This document shows, in pieces, positions 27,968 to 36,574 of a stretch of 50,744 nt of DNA. The DNA comes from an uncultured Clostridia bacterium. GTDB lineage: Bacteria > Bacillota > Clostridia > TANB77 > CAG-508. The stretch lies in NCBI GenBank assembly GCA_947627485.1, contig CANQWF010000003.1, positions 1-50,744 on the forward strand. The letters run 5' to 3'. The position numbers were made by a program, and so were the translations under genes. How positions within the stretch are numbered: the first letter of the stretch is position 1; each line of letters starts with the position of its first letter. The notes under the pieces are model-generated. The model did no database searches and had not been told where the DNA came from. It saw only the letters and a program-made list of their open reading frames with translations.

Positions 27968-29995
27968 TTAACGCTCTATTTCTTGATTATGTTGTTCTAG
28001 TTGTTTATCATTTGTTTTTCTTCCTGCTTCTACAGAGTTGTCTCCATTTAATCCATTTCTAGAACTATATAATACTTTTAACCTATTTATATAATCATCA
28101 TAATTAAATGTTTTACATTCTTCTAATAAAGTAGAAGTATCAGAATATTGTAAATGAGTGTTTTTTAATTTTATTGTTGTATTCACAAATTCTTCAATTC
28201 CTTGATTGAATGTACCTATATCAGATGTTATTATCCCTCCTATAACTTCTTCTAAACAATTTTTTATTTTTTCATCAGAAAAAATTTTATTTCTTACAAC
28301 TCCAAGTTCTCCCGTTTGAGCAGCTCTATTATTTTCTATTTTATGGAGTATACTAGGTATTAAATCCATTCTTTTTTCTTCTTTGACTGCTCTACACATT
28401 TCTAATACTTTATCAAATTCTAATTTTGCACATTGAGTCCCATCTATTACTGCAATTGGAATATCTAATGAAGCAGCCAATCTTTTCGCTGCATACCATC
28501 TATCATTATTTTTATCATTAATATCTTCAATGGTATTTGCTATAAATACTACAAAACTAGGTTTCCTATTAACTAATTTATCATCTTTTTCAACTTTTCT
28601 TTCAACTAATAATTCGTTATAACGTTTGGAATAATTAATTTGATTTTGCGGAAGTAAAAATCTATTTTGATTTAGATCTTCCCACTTTTCAAATACATAA
28701 TCAACAGTTCCAGCATCTTGATTTCTAGCTTGTAATAATTCATTTTCTTGAATATCTGAAAAAGCTAGTAAATAAGTATCATCAACGACTCCAAGGAAAT
28801 CATTCCCTACATATGAACAAGAAATAGTATGATTTTTATCTTGTCTATCCCAATCTGCATTTAAATCATCGTAATTATGATTATGGAAATATATTCCTCC
28901 CAATGAAGTTAAAATCATATTAAAATTAGCTCTATCATTATTTTTTCCTAGAACATTATAAATTTTTAAATCAGTTCTCTTCTTTCCTTTTAGTTTTATA
29001 CTTTGTAAACCAATGTAATCTTTTTCATCAATTTGATATAAAGTTTCTTGATATTTACGTGTATATGCGTTTTTAAGATTTGGAAAAATGTTAATAGTAC
29101 CTTCGTAATTTTTAAAGTTTTCGTCCAAATCAATAGTTCTTAATTTTTCAATATCAGTTTCTTGTAATATATTTTCTAATTCTTTTATAATTCTTGTTTC
29201 CTCAGATTGATCAATTCCATCAATATCTTCTCCAAAAGCATTACATAGAACAGTTGCTTTTTCTAAACTCATACCATATTTAGCTTCAATAATTGCATAT
29301 TTAATTCTATCTATTTCAGTCAATGATTGCATTTCATATAATAATTCAAATGGAAAATCACTAATTTCATATTCAGAATCCATACTTTTTTTATATTCTT
29401 CTTCTACTTTTTTTGGATTAGAAATTATTTCTTGACAAATTGCTTTTCTTTTTTCATAATATGTATCTAGTTCACTTAAATTACCTAAGTTAAATTCACT
29501 ACTTAATATGATGCTAACAGCCTTTAATCTTTCTTTTTCAGTTAAACTTTGAAACTCTTTCAAATCTATATTCTTACAAGAATATGGACTTAAATTACTA
29601 ATGCGTTCATAAAAATTTGTTGTATTATAATTTAGTATATAACAATAAGTTTGCAATTCTTGCTCTGATAATTCTAAGATACTATTTTGTAATGTAGGAT
29701 CATTAATTATTCTTTCTAATTTAGTTTTTCCAAATAACTTTACAATATCATTTCGTAACATTTTAATATTTAAAGTATCTAATAGGTTATGATTTCTTGT
29801 CAATAATTCTTTCAATAATTTTTTAACTTGTGTTTGTTCTTCTTCATCTGGAAATTCTTGATTAATCATATTCTCAATATTTTTATCTAATAAGCTAGGA
29901 AAAGTATGTTTATTTGTAAACTTAGCAAGTAAACTATATATAAATTTTTTTATAGGATTATTTTTATATTTTATTAATTGCTTATTAGCTCTCAT
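27968..29995 (-). CDS. Large protein of unknown function
   Basis: 675 residues, no family recognised. Helical, charged N-terminal half (to about 340), a central region with FNMILTSLGGIYFHNHNYDD and HTISCSYVGNDFLGVVDDTY, and a C-terminal helical region ending in a polar tail. The central motif has conserved-looking His and Asp residues that could be catalytic, but this is only an impression. No signal peptide. Stands alone with its own ribosome site (AAGGAAG). All CGG triplets are out of frame, so it obeys the native rule. Confidence 0.7.
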   Translation of the reverse strand: MRANKQLIKYKNNPIKKFIYSLLAKFTNKHTFPSLLDKNIENMINQEFPDEEEQTQVKKLLKELLTRNHNLLDTLNIKMLRNDIVKLFGKTKLERIINDPTLQNSILELSEQELQTYCYILNYNTTNFYERISNLSPYSCKNIDLKEFQSLTEKERLKAVSIILSSEFNLGNLSELDTYYEKRKAICQEIISNPKKVEEEYKKSMDSEYEISDFPFELLYEMQSLTEIDRIKYAIIEAKYGMSLEKATVLCNAFGEDIDGIDQSEETRIIKELENILQETDIEKLRTIDLDENFKNYEGTINIFPNLKNAYTRKYQETLYQIDEKDYIGLQSIKLKGKKRTDLKIYNVLGKNNDRANFNMILTSLGGIYFHNHNYDDLNADWDRQDKNHTISCSYVGNDFLGVVDDTYLLAFSDIQENELLQARNQDAGTVDYVFEKWEDLNQNRFLLPQNQINYSKRYNELLVERKVEKDDKLVNRKPSFVVFIANTIEDINDKNNDRWYAAKRLAASLDIPIAVIDGTQCAKLEFDKVLEMCRAVKEEKRMDLIPSILHKIENNRAAQTGELGVVRNKIFSDEKIKNCLEEVIGGIITSDIGTFNQGIEEFVNTTIKLKNTHLQYSDTSTLLEECKTFNYDDYINRLKVLYSSRNGLNGDNSVEAGRKTNDKQLEQHNQEIER

Positions 29996-30246
29996 ATATA
30001 TCTTCCTTTTAAATTTTCTATTTTATATTAAAATTATATCAATAAAGTCTTAATATTACAATGAAAACATAAAAGATTATTTCTGTTATTTATCAAATTA
30101 TAGTTTGGATAATATTTTTCTATCCGTTCTGTTAGTTCGAACAGATATGTCGTTGGTCGAAGTTTTTTTATAGGATTTTTCAAAAAAAGTTGAAAATCAA
30201 TAATGACATGGCACATTAAGAAGAATATTTACGTTAGATTATAAAC

Positions 30247-30277
30247 AAACGAGAAATTGTTTTAAAGTTTCCCGTTT
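30247..30277 (-). terminator. Terminator of the 30292-30525 gene
   Basis: AAACGGGAAACTTT ... AATTTCTCGTTT in minus orientation followed by T-rich bases. The rest of 29996-30291 holds only a 60-codon ORF (30034-30216) that I do not trust. Confidence 0.6.
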
Positions 30278-30291
30278 ATTTTGAAATTAAG

Positions 30292-30525
30292 TTACTTATC
30301 AAGAAGTTTTGCAAAATAGCTTATTAATCTTACTATTGCTTCTGAAAAGAGAATTGCAAGAATTAAACAAAATACTGCCAATACAAACTCTGTAGCTGTT
30401 CCAGAATGTTCAGTCGCTTCGTACATTGGCAATTGCTCTTGAAGGTCTGCAAAAAATTTGCAAAAAAGCCAAAAAGTCACTTGTCCTATCCGCGCCCATA
30501 TCTCGATTTTTTTACTTGTTTTCAT
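30292..30525 (-). CDS. Small membrane protein containing a CGG that must be read as a triplet
   Basis: 77 residues. MKTSKKIEIWARIGQVTFWL, then a polar middle and a hydrophobic helix (FVLAVFCLILAILFSEAIV). AAGGAGG ribosome site seven bases before the ATG, so the gene looks real. Codon 12 is CGG (GCG CGG ATA). Skipping the C would give a stop two codons later. It therefore contradicts the recoding rule unless CGG can still be read as arginine at some level or the gene is a silent recent arrival. It lies near tRNA-Leu and a GC-rich structured repeat, and its GCG, CGG and TGG-rich start is unlike its neighbours. Confidence 0.6.
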   Translation of the reverse strand: MKTSKKIEIWARIGQVTFWLFCKFFADLQEQLPMYEATEHSGTATEFVLAVFCLILAILFSEAIVRLISYFAKLLDK

Positions 30526-30710
30526 AGAATTTTCCTCCTTACATTCGTTATACGAGAATTAATTTGTATATATTTTATTGAATTATATTATATTTTATCT
30601 GCAAAATCAAGTATTTGTGTATATATTGGCTATTTTTTCCAACAAATTCAAATAAACTATATCATTATATAAACATAGATGTTTTTATAGAACTATAAAA
30701 TCATCCAGAC

Positions 30711-30836
30711 TGGTATCGATGGTGGGACTCCCCTTTGGGCCGCGTCGGAAAAATAGTCCACTGGACTATTTTTGTCTAAGTTTCTCGTCGGCCTTAACCG
30801 ACGCAAAACTTGACACCCTCCTTTTCGAGCCCACCT
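30711..30836 (-). repeat. Structured GC-rich element ending in a copy of the tRNA-Leu 3' end
   Basis: Bases 30711-30730 repeat 19 of 20 bases of the tRNA-Leu 3' end (30881-30900), 170 bases apart. On the minus strand the interval can fold: GGTGGG pairs with CCCACC at the ends, GCGTCGG with CCGACGC, and inside are the hairpins GTCGGTTAAGGCCGAC and AATAGTCCAGTGGACTATT. It could be a decayed tRNA-like gene, an attachment-site remnant, or a small structured RNA. Confidence 0.55.
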
Positions 30837-30849
30837 TTTTATTTTGCAT

Positions 30850-30876
30850 AAAAAAACATAGCTTTGCTATGTTTTT
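30850..30876 (-). terminator. Terminator of tRNA-Leu
   Basis: AAAAACATAG CAAAG CTATGTTTTT with a T run in minus orientation, four bases after the CCA end. Confidence 0.75.
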
Positions 30877-30880
30877 ATTC

Positions 30881-30963
30881 TGGTACCGATGGTGGGACTC
30901 GAACCCACATGGTTTCCCGCTAGATTTTGAGTCTAGTGCGTCTGCCAGTTCCGCCACATCGGC
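30881..30963 (-). tRNA. tRNA-Leu (CAA)
   Basis: Starts GCCGATG, ends CATCGGT-A-CCA, with the CCA encoded. Anticodon stem CTAGA/TCTAG with loop CTCAAAA gives anticodon CAA, reading UUG. TTCGAGTCC arm present and a long variable region as in class II tRNAs. Confidence 0.93.
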
Positions 30964-31036
30964 ATATTTATTGTGTTTTTTATTATACAATATGTTTTTG
31001 TTATTTACAAGTGTTGGATTATAATTTGAGTAATTA

Positions 31037-31239
31037 TTTAAATAAATTGTTGTTTGTTTTTTAGGTTCTTTAGGAAAGGTTATAATTATTTGTTTCCAAC
31101 GCGAATTCCGTTACTGAAACTGTAAGTTGCTAAAAGCAACAACAGTTTCATGTAACGAAAGCTGGATCGCGTAACTGAGAAACAAATAATTATTAACCTT
31201 TCCTACGAACCAATTAAACATTTCTACAAACTACAATTT
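31037..31239. repeat. Miniature inverted-repeat element, copy 2 (long version)
   Basis: Ends ATAAATTGTTGTTTGT and ACAAACTACAATTTAT as in the 20019 and 39166 elements. Inner arms GGTTCTTTAGGAAAGGTTA and TAACCTTTCCTACGAACC, then AATTATTTGTTTC / GAAACAAATAATTA, with a hairpin core GTTGCTAAAAGCAAC. No ORF. It lies just before the stop of the next gene. Confidence 0.8.
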
Positions 31240-31245
31240 ATCTAA

Positions 31246-33504
31246 TCACTTTTTAATATCATATTCTTCTACATCAATTGTTTTTATTTCTATATCTGAC
31301 AATTTATCTTCTGGATTTTTGTAAGATACCATCTTTATTTCTTGATTAGATTTTAATTCTAAATCCATTAAATCATTATCTAATAAAATACTTTCTGATA
31401 CATTCATTCCAAGTGGAAGCGTTTGATTATGATTTTCAAAATATACTATGTTTGTAAGTGCTATAATAGGTGTGTTTTCTTTTAAGTTTATTTTATATAG
31501 CTTAAATCTATCTAAATTTTTTTCTAAAATATTATCTATTGCATTTTTACCTTCTAAATTAAAGATATTATATTTATTATCTTTGAACTCACATGTATCA
31601 GCTTTATATACTGACAGCTCTAATGGTAGCTTTATTTTTTCAAAAGCCAATTTTAAATTATTAATTATTCCTTCTAATAAATTAGTATAATCAGCTATTT
31701 TTGTATTTTTGTTTACATCTAATAATCTAAATATATCTCTTTCAACTTCTCTATGTTTTTTATTTGCTAATGTTTTTACTTTATTATCATATGCCATCCC
31801 AGCAAATATATCAAAGTTTTCTTTTTCTAATAAAGTATTTTCTTCTATTACTAATTTTTTTATATCATCAAGTTCTTCTTTGGTTATTTTTTTGCCTTTT
31901 GATATTTTATTAATATCCTTTAAAATAACTGTTGTTGTTAGATAAATACTGTTTAATTCTTCTTTTGTAAGAACATTTCTTTGTGTCTCATCTAATTTTA
32001 TTGCTAAATCCTCAAAGTCATATTCATAATCAAAAACTTTTTTTATCTTCTCTTCTTTCTTTTCCTTTACTTTACCTTGTGGAAGTTCTGATGCATTATC
32101 TTTATTGGTAAATTTCCAGAATTCAAATATGCTTTTTTTATGTTTGTCTATTTCTTCTATATATAGTACAGCATTTTTTACCTTGTCTGTTAAGTTTTTT
32201 ACTTTTTGCTTTATTGCTTTTATATCTAAATCTAAGTTAGTTACTTTTATTTCTTCTTTATCTATCTGCTTATATAATTCTATTAATTCTTCTAAAGTAT
32301 AATTGCTTTTTACATCTGCATACTTATTTATTCTTATCAATTTTATTTCTTGTTCTTTTTCTTTTTTATCTACTTGCTTACTTAAACTTACTTTTTTATA
32401 CTTAAAGAAATATTTAACTCGTCCAAAAAAAGTCTTCTTACATTCTAAAAATGTTGTTATTTGTTTTTCCTTTTCTAAATAATCCTTTTCTAATTTTATA
32501 GATTTCTTTTGTAGTTTATCTAATTCTTTTTCTTTTTTTGTCTTATTTTCTATTAAATTAATTTTTTCTTCTTCAGCTTTTAAATATTCTTCTTTTACAA
32601 AACTTGATAAAATTTCATATATTACTTTTTTATTATTTATATTAAATTCTATACTTCCTTTATCATTAATTGACAATTTAATATCATAATGATGTGGTAC
32701 TTCTGTTTTCATTATAAATAATGCCTTTAATAATTTATAAAACTTTATAGCTTCTTCTTTATTTTCTAAAATAATTCGATAGTCGCTTTGTATATCATCA
32801 TATACATATGCTTTTCCTATTATGTGCATACTTAGATTTTCATCTTTGTCATACACTTCATAAACTAATGGCCAATCTTTTGTAAAAAGCCATAAATAAT
32901 TTTCTATATCAGAAATCTGCATTCTGTTTAGGTATTCTCTACTATAATCTGTATAACTTATTGGTACATATATTTTTTCTTTTTTTCTCTTTTTTGCACT
33001 TTGCAATTGCTTTTTTAATACATAAAAAAATGCTGAATACTCTAAATCTTCTGTTGTAACAAGCATAAAATATTTATTTGTATATTCTGAATAATATATT
33101 TGCCATAGATAATCTTTTGCGTATTTAACTTTAAATGGTATATTCTTATTTAATCTATTTTGCTCATACTCTATTTCTTCAATTTTATCTATATCCATAT
33201 TAGATAACATAGATAAAAACTTCGTATGTCTTTCTATATTTTCCGTACTATCTGGTGTTAGGAATTCATAAAGTGGAACTGCCTTTCCGTATTTTTCTGT
33301 TATACTAGATAATCTATTCGTAGGAGTAAGTAATATTTGAATATCATTTACATTTACATATTTATAAACCTTATATATATGTTCATCATTATATTTTGAA
33401 GGTCTATAATCTAAAGGTTCAAACTCTCTTATTGACTCCGGTATATTGTCTAAATCTAAACCTATATAGTTAAATTTTTCAGCAATATTATCATTAGTTT
33501 CCAA
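31246..33504 (-). CDS. Large coiled-coil protein of unknown function
   Basis: 752 residues, no family recognised. N-terminal 300 residues are mixed alpha/beta with many Tyr. A long lysine/glutamate coiled coil spans about 300-430 (KTKKEKELDKLQKKSIKLEK). The C-terminal part is helical and acidic. No signal or membrane segment is evident, so it is probably cytoplasmic. Own ribosome site (AGGAGGA). It might be a structural or effector-type protein; there is no basis to decide. CGG triplets are all out of frame. Confidence 0.7.
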   Translation of the reverse strand: METNDNIAEKFNYIGLDLDNIPESIREFEPLDYRPSKYNDEHIYKVYKYVNVNDIQILLTPTNRLSSITEKYGKAVPLYEFLTPDSTENIERHTKFLSMLSNMDIDKIEEIEYEQNRLNKNIPFKVKYAKDYLWQIYYSEYTNKYFMLVTTEDLEYSAFFYVLKKQLQSAKKRKKEKIYVPISYTDYSREYLNRMQISDIENYLWLFTKDWPLVYEVYDKDENLSMHIIGKAYVYDDIQSDYRIILENKEEAIKFYKLLKALFIMKTEVPHHYDIKLSINDKGSIEFNINNKKVIYEILSSFVKEEYLKAEEEKINLIENKTKKEKELDKLQKKSIKLEKDYLEKEKQITTFLECKKTFFGRVKYFFKYKKVSLSKQVDKKEKEQEIKLIRINKYADVKSNYTLEELIELYKQIDKEEIKVTNLDLDIKAIKQKVKNLTDKVKNAVLYIEEIDKHKKSIFEFWKFTNKDNASELPQGKVKEKKEEKIKKVFDYEYDFEDLAIKLDETQRNVLTKEELNSIYLTTTVILKDINKISKGKKITKEELDDIKKLVIEENTLLEKENFDIFAGMAYDNKVKTLANKKHREVERDIFRLLDVNKNTKIADYTNLLEGIINNLKLAFEKIKLPLELSVYKADTCEFKDNKYNIFNLEGKNAIDNILEKNLDRFKLYKINLKENTPIIALTNIVYFENHNQTLPLGMNVSESILLDNDLMDLELKSNQEIKMVSYKNPEDKLSDIEIKTIDVEEYDIKK

Positions 33505-33591
33505 AATAAACTATTCCTCCTAATTTAATTTCTTTTGTTTAAGAAAGTATATCATATTATTTTTAATTCTACAATTAAATTTTTAATTTTT

Positions 33592-33622
33592 AGGGAAAAA
33601 GGGGCCTAGCCCCTTTTTCCCT
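33592..33622 (-). terminator. Terminator of thrS
   Basis: AGGGAAAAAGGGGC / GCCCCTTTTTCCCT, 14-bp stem overlapping the last codon, then T-rich sequence. Confidence 0.85.
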
Positions 33623-35537
33623 ATTTTGCAAATGTTTTCTCTTCATCTTTTATTTTGTTTATGAAGTCTTTTATGCTCATTTGTCCAATATCTCCGTCTT
33701 TTCTTGATCTTACTCCTACTGCTTTTGCTTCTACTTCTTTGTCTCCTATTATTAACATATATGGTATTTTTTGTAATTGTGCTTCTCTTATTTTATATCC
33801 TATTTTTTCTTCTCTTTCATCTAATTCTACACGTATACCTGCATCTTCAAATTGTTCTTTTAATTTTATTGCATATTCTTTATGGCTATCTGCTATAGGT
33901 AAAATTCTAACCTGCACTGGTGCTAGCCATGTTGGAAATGCGCCTGCAAAATGTTCTGTAATAATTCCTATAAACCTATCAAATGATCCAAAAATTGCTC
34001 TGTGTATCATTATTGGTGTTTTTTTGTTTCCATCTTTATCTATATAATGCAGATTAAATCTTTGTGGCAGTTGGAAATCAAGTTGTACTGTTCCCATTTG
34101 CCATTCTCTTCCTAGACAGTCTTTCATTGTTATATCAATTTTTGGACCGTAGAATGCTCCATCTCCTTCGTTTATTGCAAATTTATCTGGTCCCCCACAT
34201 ATATCTGTTAAAACTTTCTTTAAATCTGCTTCTGCTCTATTCCATGTTTCAATTTCTCCCATAAAGTCATCTGGTCTTGTAGATAGACTTAGTTTATATT
34301 CTAATCCAAATACTTTGTATAATTTATCTGCAATTTCTATTATATCTTTTATTTCACTTCCTATTTGTTCTTCTGTTACATAGTTGTGTGAGTCGTCTTG
34401 TCTAAACATTCTTACTCTAAATAAGCCATTTAGCTGTCCTGATTTTTCATTTCTATGAATTACATCAACATCATTAAAACGAAGTGGCAAGTCTTTATAA
34501 CTTCTTAATTTAGTTTGATATATTTTTATCGAGTTAGGACAGTTCATTGGTTTTAATGCTTGTTCATTTCCATCTGCATCTGTTAAAACAAACATGTCTT
34601 CTTTATAGTGATCCCAATGTCCTGATGTTTTCCAAAGCACACTACTATTTAATTGTGGTCCAGAAAATTCTTGATATCCTCTCTTCTGGTGTTCTTTTCT
34701 CCAAAAATCAATTAATGTATTCATTAATGTAAATCCTTTTGGCATCCAGTATGCCATTCCTGGCGCTGTTTCATCAAAGAAAAATAAATCTAATTCTTTT
34801 CCAAGTTTTCTATGGTCTCTTTTTTTTGCTTCTTCTATCATGTTTACATATTCTTCAAGCTGGCTTGCTTTAGGGAAAGAAATTCCATAAATCCTTTGCA
34901 ACATTTTATTTTTTTCATCTCCACGCCAATATGCTCCTGATGATGAAAGTAATTTAATTGCTTTTACTTTTCCTGTACTTGCTAGATGTGGTCCTGCACA
35001 AAGGTCAGTAAAGTCTCCTTGTTTATAGAAAGATATTGTTTCTCCTTCTGGCAGGTCATTTATTAATTCTACCTTATATGGTTCATCTTTCATTAATTCT
35101 AATGCTTCTTTTCTTGGAAGTTCAAATCTTTCTATTGGTAAATCTTCTTTTATAATTTTTTTCATTTCCTTTTCGATAGCTTCTAACATTTCTGGTGTAA
35201 AAGGCTTATCTGTATCGAAGTCATAGTAAAAGCCATTATCTATTGATGGTCCAATTGCTAATTTGATTTCTGGATATAATCTTTTTATTGCTTGTGCCAT
35301 TATGTGTGATGTTGTATGCCAATATGCTTTTTTTCCATTTAAGTCACTTTCAAATGTTAATATGTTTAAACTGCAATCTTTATTTACAATTGTTCTTAAA
35401 TCTACAACTTCTCCATTTATTTCTGCACAAGTTGCAACTCTTGCTAATCCTTCGCTTATTTTTTTTGCTATTTCTAATACACTTAAGTTTTCTTCTACTT
35501 CCATTTCGGAACTATCTTTTAATTTAATTTTTATCAT
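33621..35537 (-). CDS. thrS: Threonyl-tRNA synthetase
   Basis: 638 residues. Charges tRNA-Thr with threonine. TGS domain at 1-60, editing domain with HTTSHIMAQAIKRLYPE (the HxxxH zinc/editing motif) and LCAGPHL. Class II core with motif 2 (FRVRMFRQDDSHNY) and motif 3 (RAIFGSFDRFIGIITEH), and an anticodon-binding domain from about 540. Downstream of the YjjX-like gene and a T-box leader, so probably controlled by uncharged tRNA-Thr. No in-frame CGG. Confidence 0.96.
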   Translation of the reverse strand: MIKIKLKDSSEMEVEENLSVLEIAKKISEGLARVATCAEINGEVVDLRTIVNKDCSLNILTFESDLNGKKAYWHTTSHIMAQAIKRLYPEIKLAIGPSIDNGFYYDFDTDKPFTPEMLEAIEKEMKKIIKEDLPIERFELPRKEALELMKDEPYKVELINDLPEGETISFYKQGDFTDLCAGPHLASTGKVKAIKLLSSSGAYWRGDEKNKMLQRIYGISFPKASQLEEYVNMIEEAKKRDHRKLGKELDLFFFDETAPGMAYWMPKGFTLMNTLIDFWRKEHQKRGYQEFSGPQLNSSVLWKTSGHWDHYKEDMFVLTDADGNEQALKPMNCPNSIKIYQTKLRSYKDLPLRFNDVDVIHRNEKSGQLNGLFRVRMFRQDDSHNYVTEEQIGSEIKDIIEIADKLYKVFGLEYKLSLSTRPDDFMGEIETWNRAEADLKKVLTDICGGPDKFAINEGDGAFYGPKIDITMKDCLGREWQMGTVQLDFQLPQRFNLHYIDKDGNKKTPIMIHRAIFGSFDRFIGIITEHFAGAFPTWLAPVQVRILPIADSHKEYAIKLKEQFEDAGIRVELDEREEKIGYKIREAQLQKIPYMLIIGDKEVEAKAVGVRSRKDGDIGQMSIKDFINKIKDEEKTFAK

Positions 35538-35552
35538 TTCTTCTCTCCTTTA

Positions 35553-35629
35553 TGTAGGGGTCGCCGCCCACGGCGACCCGCAATGTTACGTTAATATTTT
35601 TCGGGTCGCTGTGGGCAGCGACCCCTACA
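35553..35629. repeat. GC-rich palindromic repeat between thrS and the YjjX gene
   Basis: TGTAGGGGTCGCCGCCCACG ... GTGGGCAGCGACCCCTACA, near-perfect inverted repeat with a short AT centre. Half of the same palindrome is at 23329-23360. Much higher GC than surroundings. Confidence 0.8.
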
Positions 35630-35630
35630 T

Positions 35631-36234
35631 TTATTTATTATAAATATCTCTAGATACAATTTTTGTTAGTGCCATGATTACTGCATACTCTTCTAGTTCA
35701 TCTCTATATACTCTTCCATTTGTAAGTACCCCAATTGCGCCTTTTCTTCCTTTTGCTGTACTGCCAAACACATCCTCCATATATCCTAGTTCTTCGCCTT
35801 TTAATACTCTATTTACCACTGTTTGTGGATATTCAAATGATGGGCTAAACCCTAAATAGTAATTTTTACCATCATATATTGCACATATACTTGCATCCAT
35901 ATATCCTGTATCTACTTCTTTAACTTCATACATTCCTGCTTCTATTCCTACTCCAAAACTACATGTGCCGGTTTCTTTCTGCTGCATATTCATAAGCATT
36001 TTTTGCTCTATTTTTTGCACCATTAATTGTTTCTGTAAGTGACATTGGATTGCATGAAACTCCTGAAAAATTATCCTTTTCTTGTCCTTGATTTTCGTCT
36101 TTCCTTACATCTTTTGGCATTATTTGATATTCTATTTTATCTTCATTTTCCATCCATATTTCTGGATATCTTGAAAATGCTCTTGTTATTGCTGTAACCT
36201 TTGGCAGGCTCCTTGTTCCTATAGATACTAACAT
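35631..36234 (-). CDS. YjjX-like inosine/xanthosine triphosphatase (DUF84), one CGG +1 shift site
   Basis: 200 residues after correction. Cleans the pool of non-canonical purine nucleotides. MLVSIGTRSLPKVTAITRAF at the N-terminus, then TINGAKNRAKNAYEYAAERN, then FGVGIEAGM and GRKGAIGVLTNGRVYRD, all as in YjjX proteins. The plain ORF breaks at AAC CGG C (35968-35970). Skipping the C gives AERNGTCSFGVGIEAG (Gly89). Triplet reading gives RHM and stop. I chose ATG 36234 with AAAGGAGG; the frame upstream runs into the T-box terminator. Placed between the T-box and thrS. Confidence 0.88.
35968..35970 (-). other. CGG +1 recoding site in the YjjX-like gene
   Basis: AAC CGG C. Skipping the C joins the two halves of a YjjX-like domain at Gly89. 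Confidence 0.88.
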
Positions 36235-36255
36235 ATATCCTCCTTTAAAAAACAA

Positions 36256-36475
36256 GCACCCCTAATAGATTAAATTATCTATTAGGGGTGCATTTTTTGC
36301 ACGGTTCCACCCTTTATTTTACTTAATTTTAAAGATTTTATCGCATCTTACACGTCTAACTTTTGAGTTAGAAACTCCGAGGTAGTTTTTCAGATACATT
36401 TTCCAAGATTAGCTTTCAGCGCTATCCACTAATCCTCTCTTTTGGTAATTATTATCTTACTTTGTCTCATCATAG
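36256..36475 (-). promoter_or_regulatory. T-box leader (probably threonine-specific)
   Basis: On the minus strand the T-box core GGGTGGAACCGTGC (36299-36312) precedes a terminator GCACCCCTAATAGAT / ATCTATTAGGGGTGC (36256-36291) with a T run. Upstream are ATGATGAGACAAAGTA, typical of Stem I, and a hairpin around CTACCTCGGAG holding a candidate ACC codon. Located before the YjjX-like gene and thrS. Threonine specificity follows mainly from the downstream synthetase. Confidence 0.88.
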
Positions 36476-36539
36476 TCTTTTATTTAACTATTTATTATTA
36501 TACTATATTTTTAATTTTTGTCAATATTGTAATAAAGAA

Positions 36540-36568
36540 AAAGGAATGCTCTTTTGAGCATCCCTTTA
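36540..36568 (-). terminator. Terminator of the 36575-37060 gene
   Basis: AAAGGGATGCTC AAAA GAGCATTCCTTT in minus orientation, followed by TTTCTTTA. Confidence 0.7.
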
Positions 36569-36574
36569 AAGGAG

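Noticed and set aside
30034..30216. 60-codon ORF between the 675-residue gene and the small membrane protein
   Set aside because: No ribosome site of quality, no recognisable pattern, and it contains an in-frame CGG that neither supports nor tests the rule.
30719..31024. Plus-strand ORF over the tRNA-Leu region
   Set aside because: It is the reverse reading of the tRNA and the structured repeat, a common false gene.
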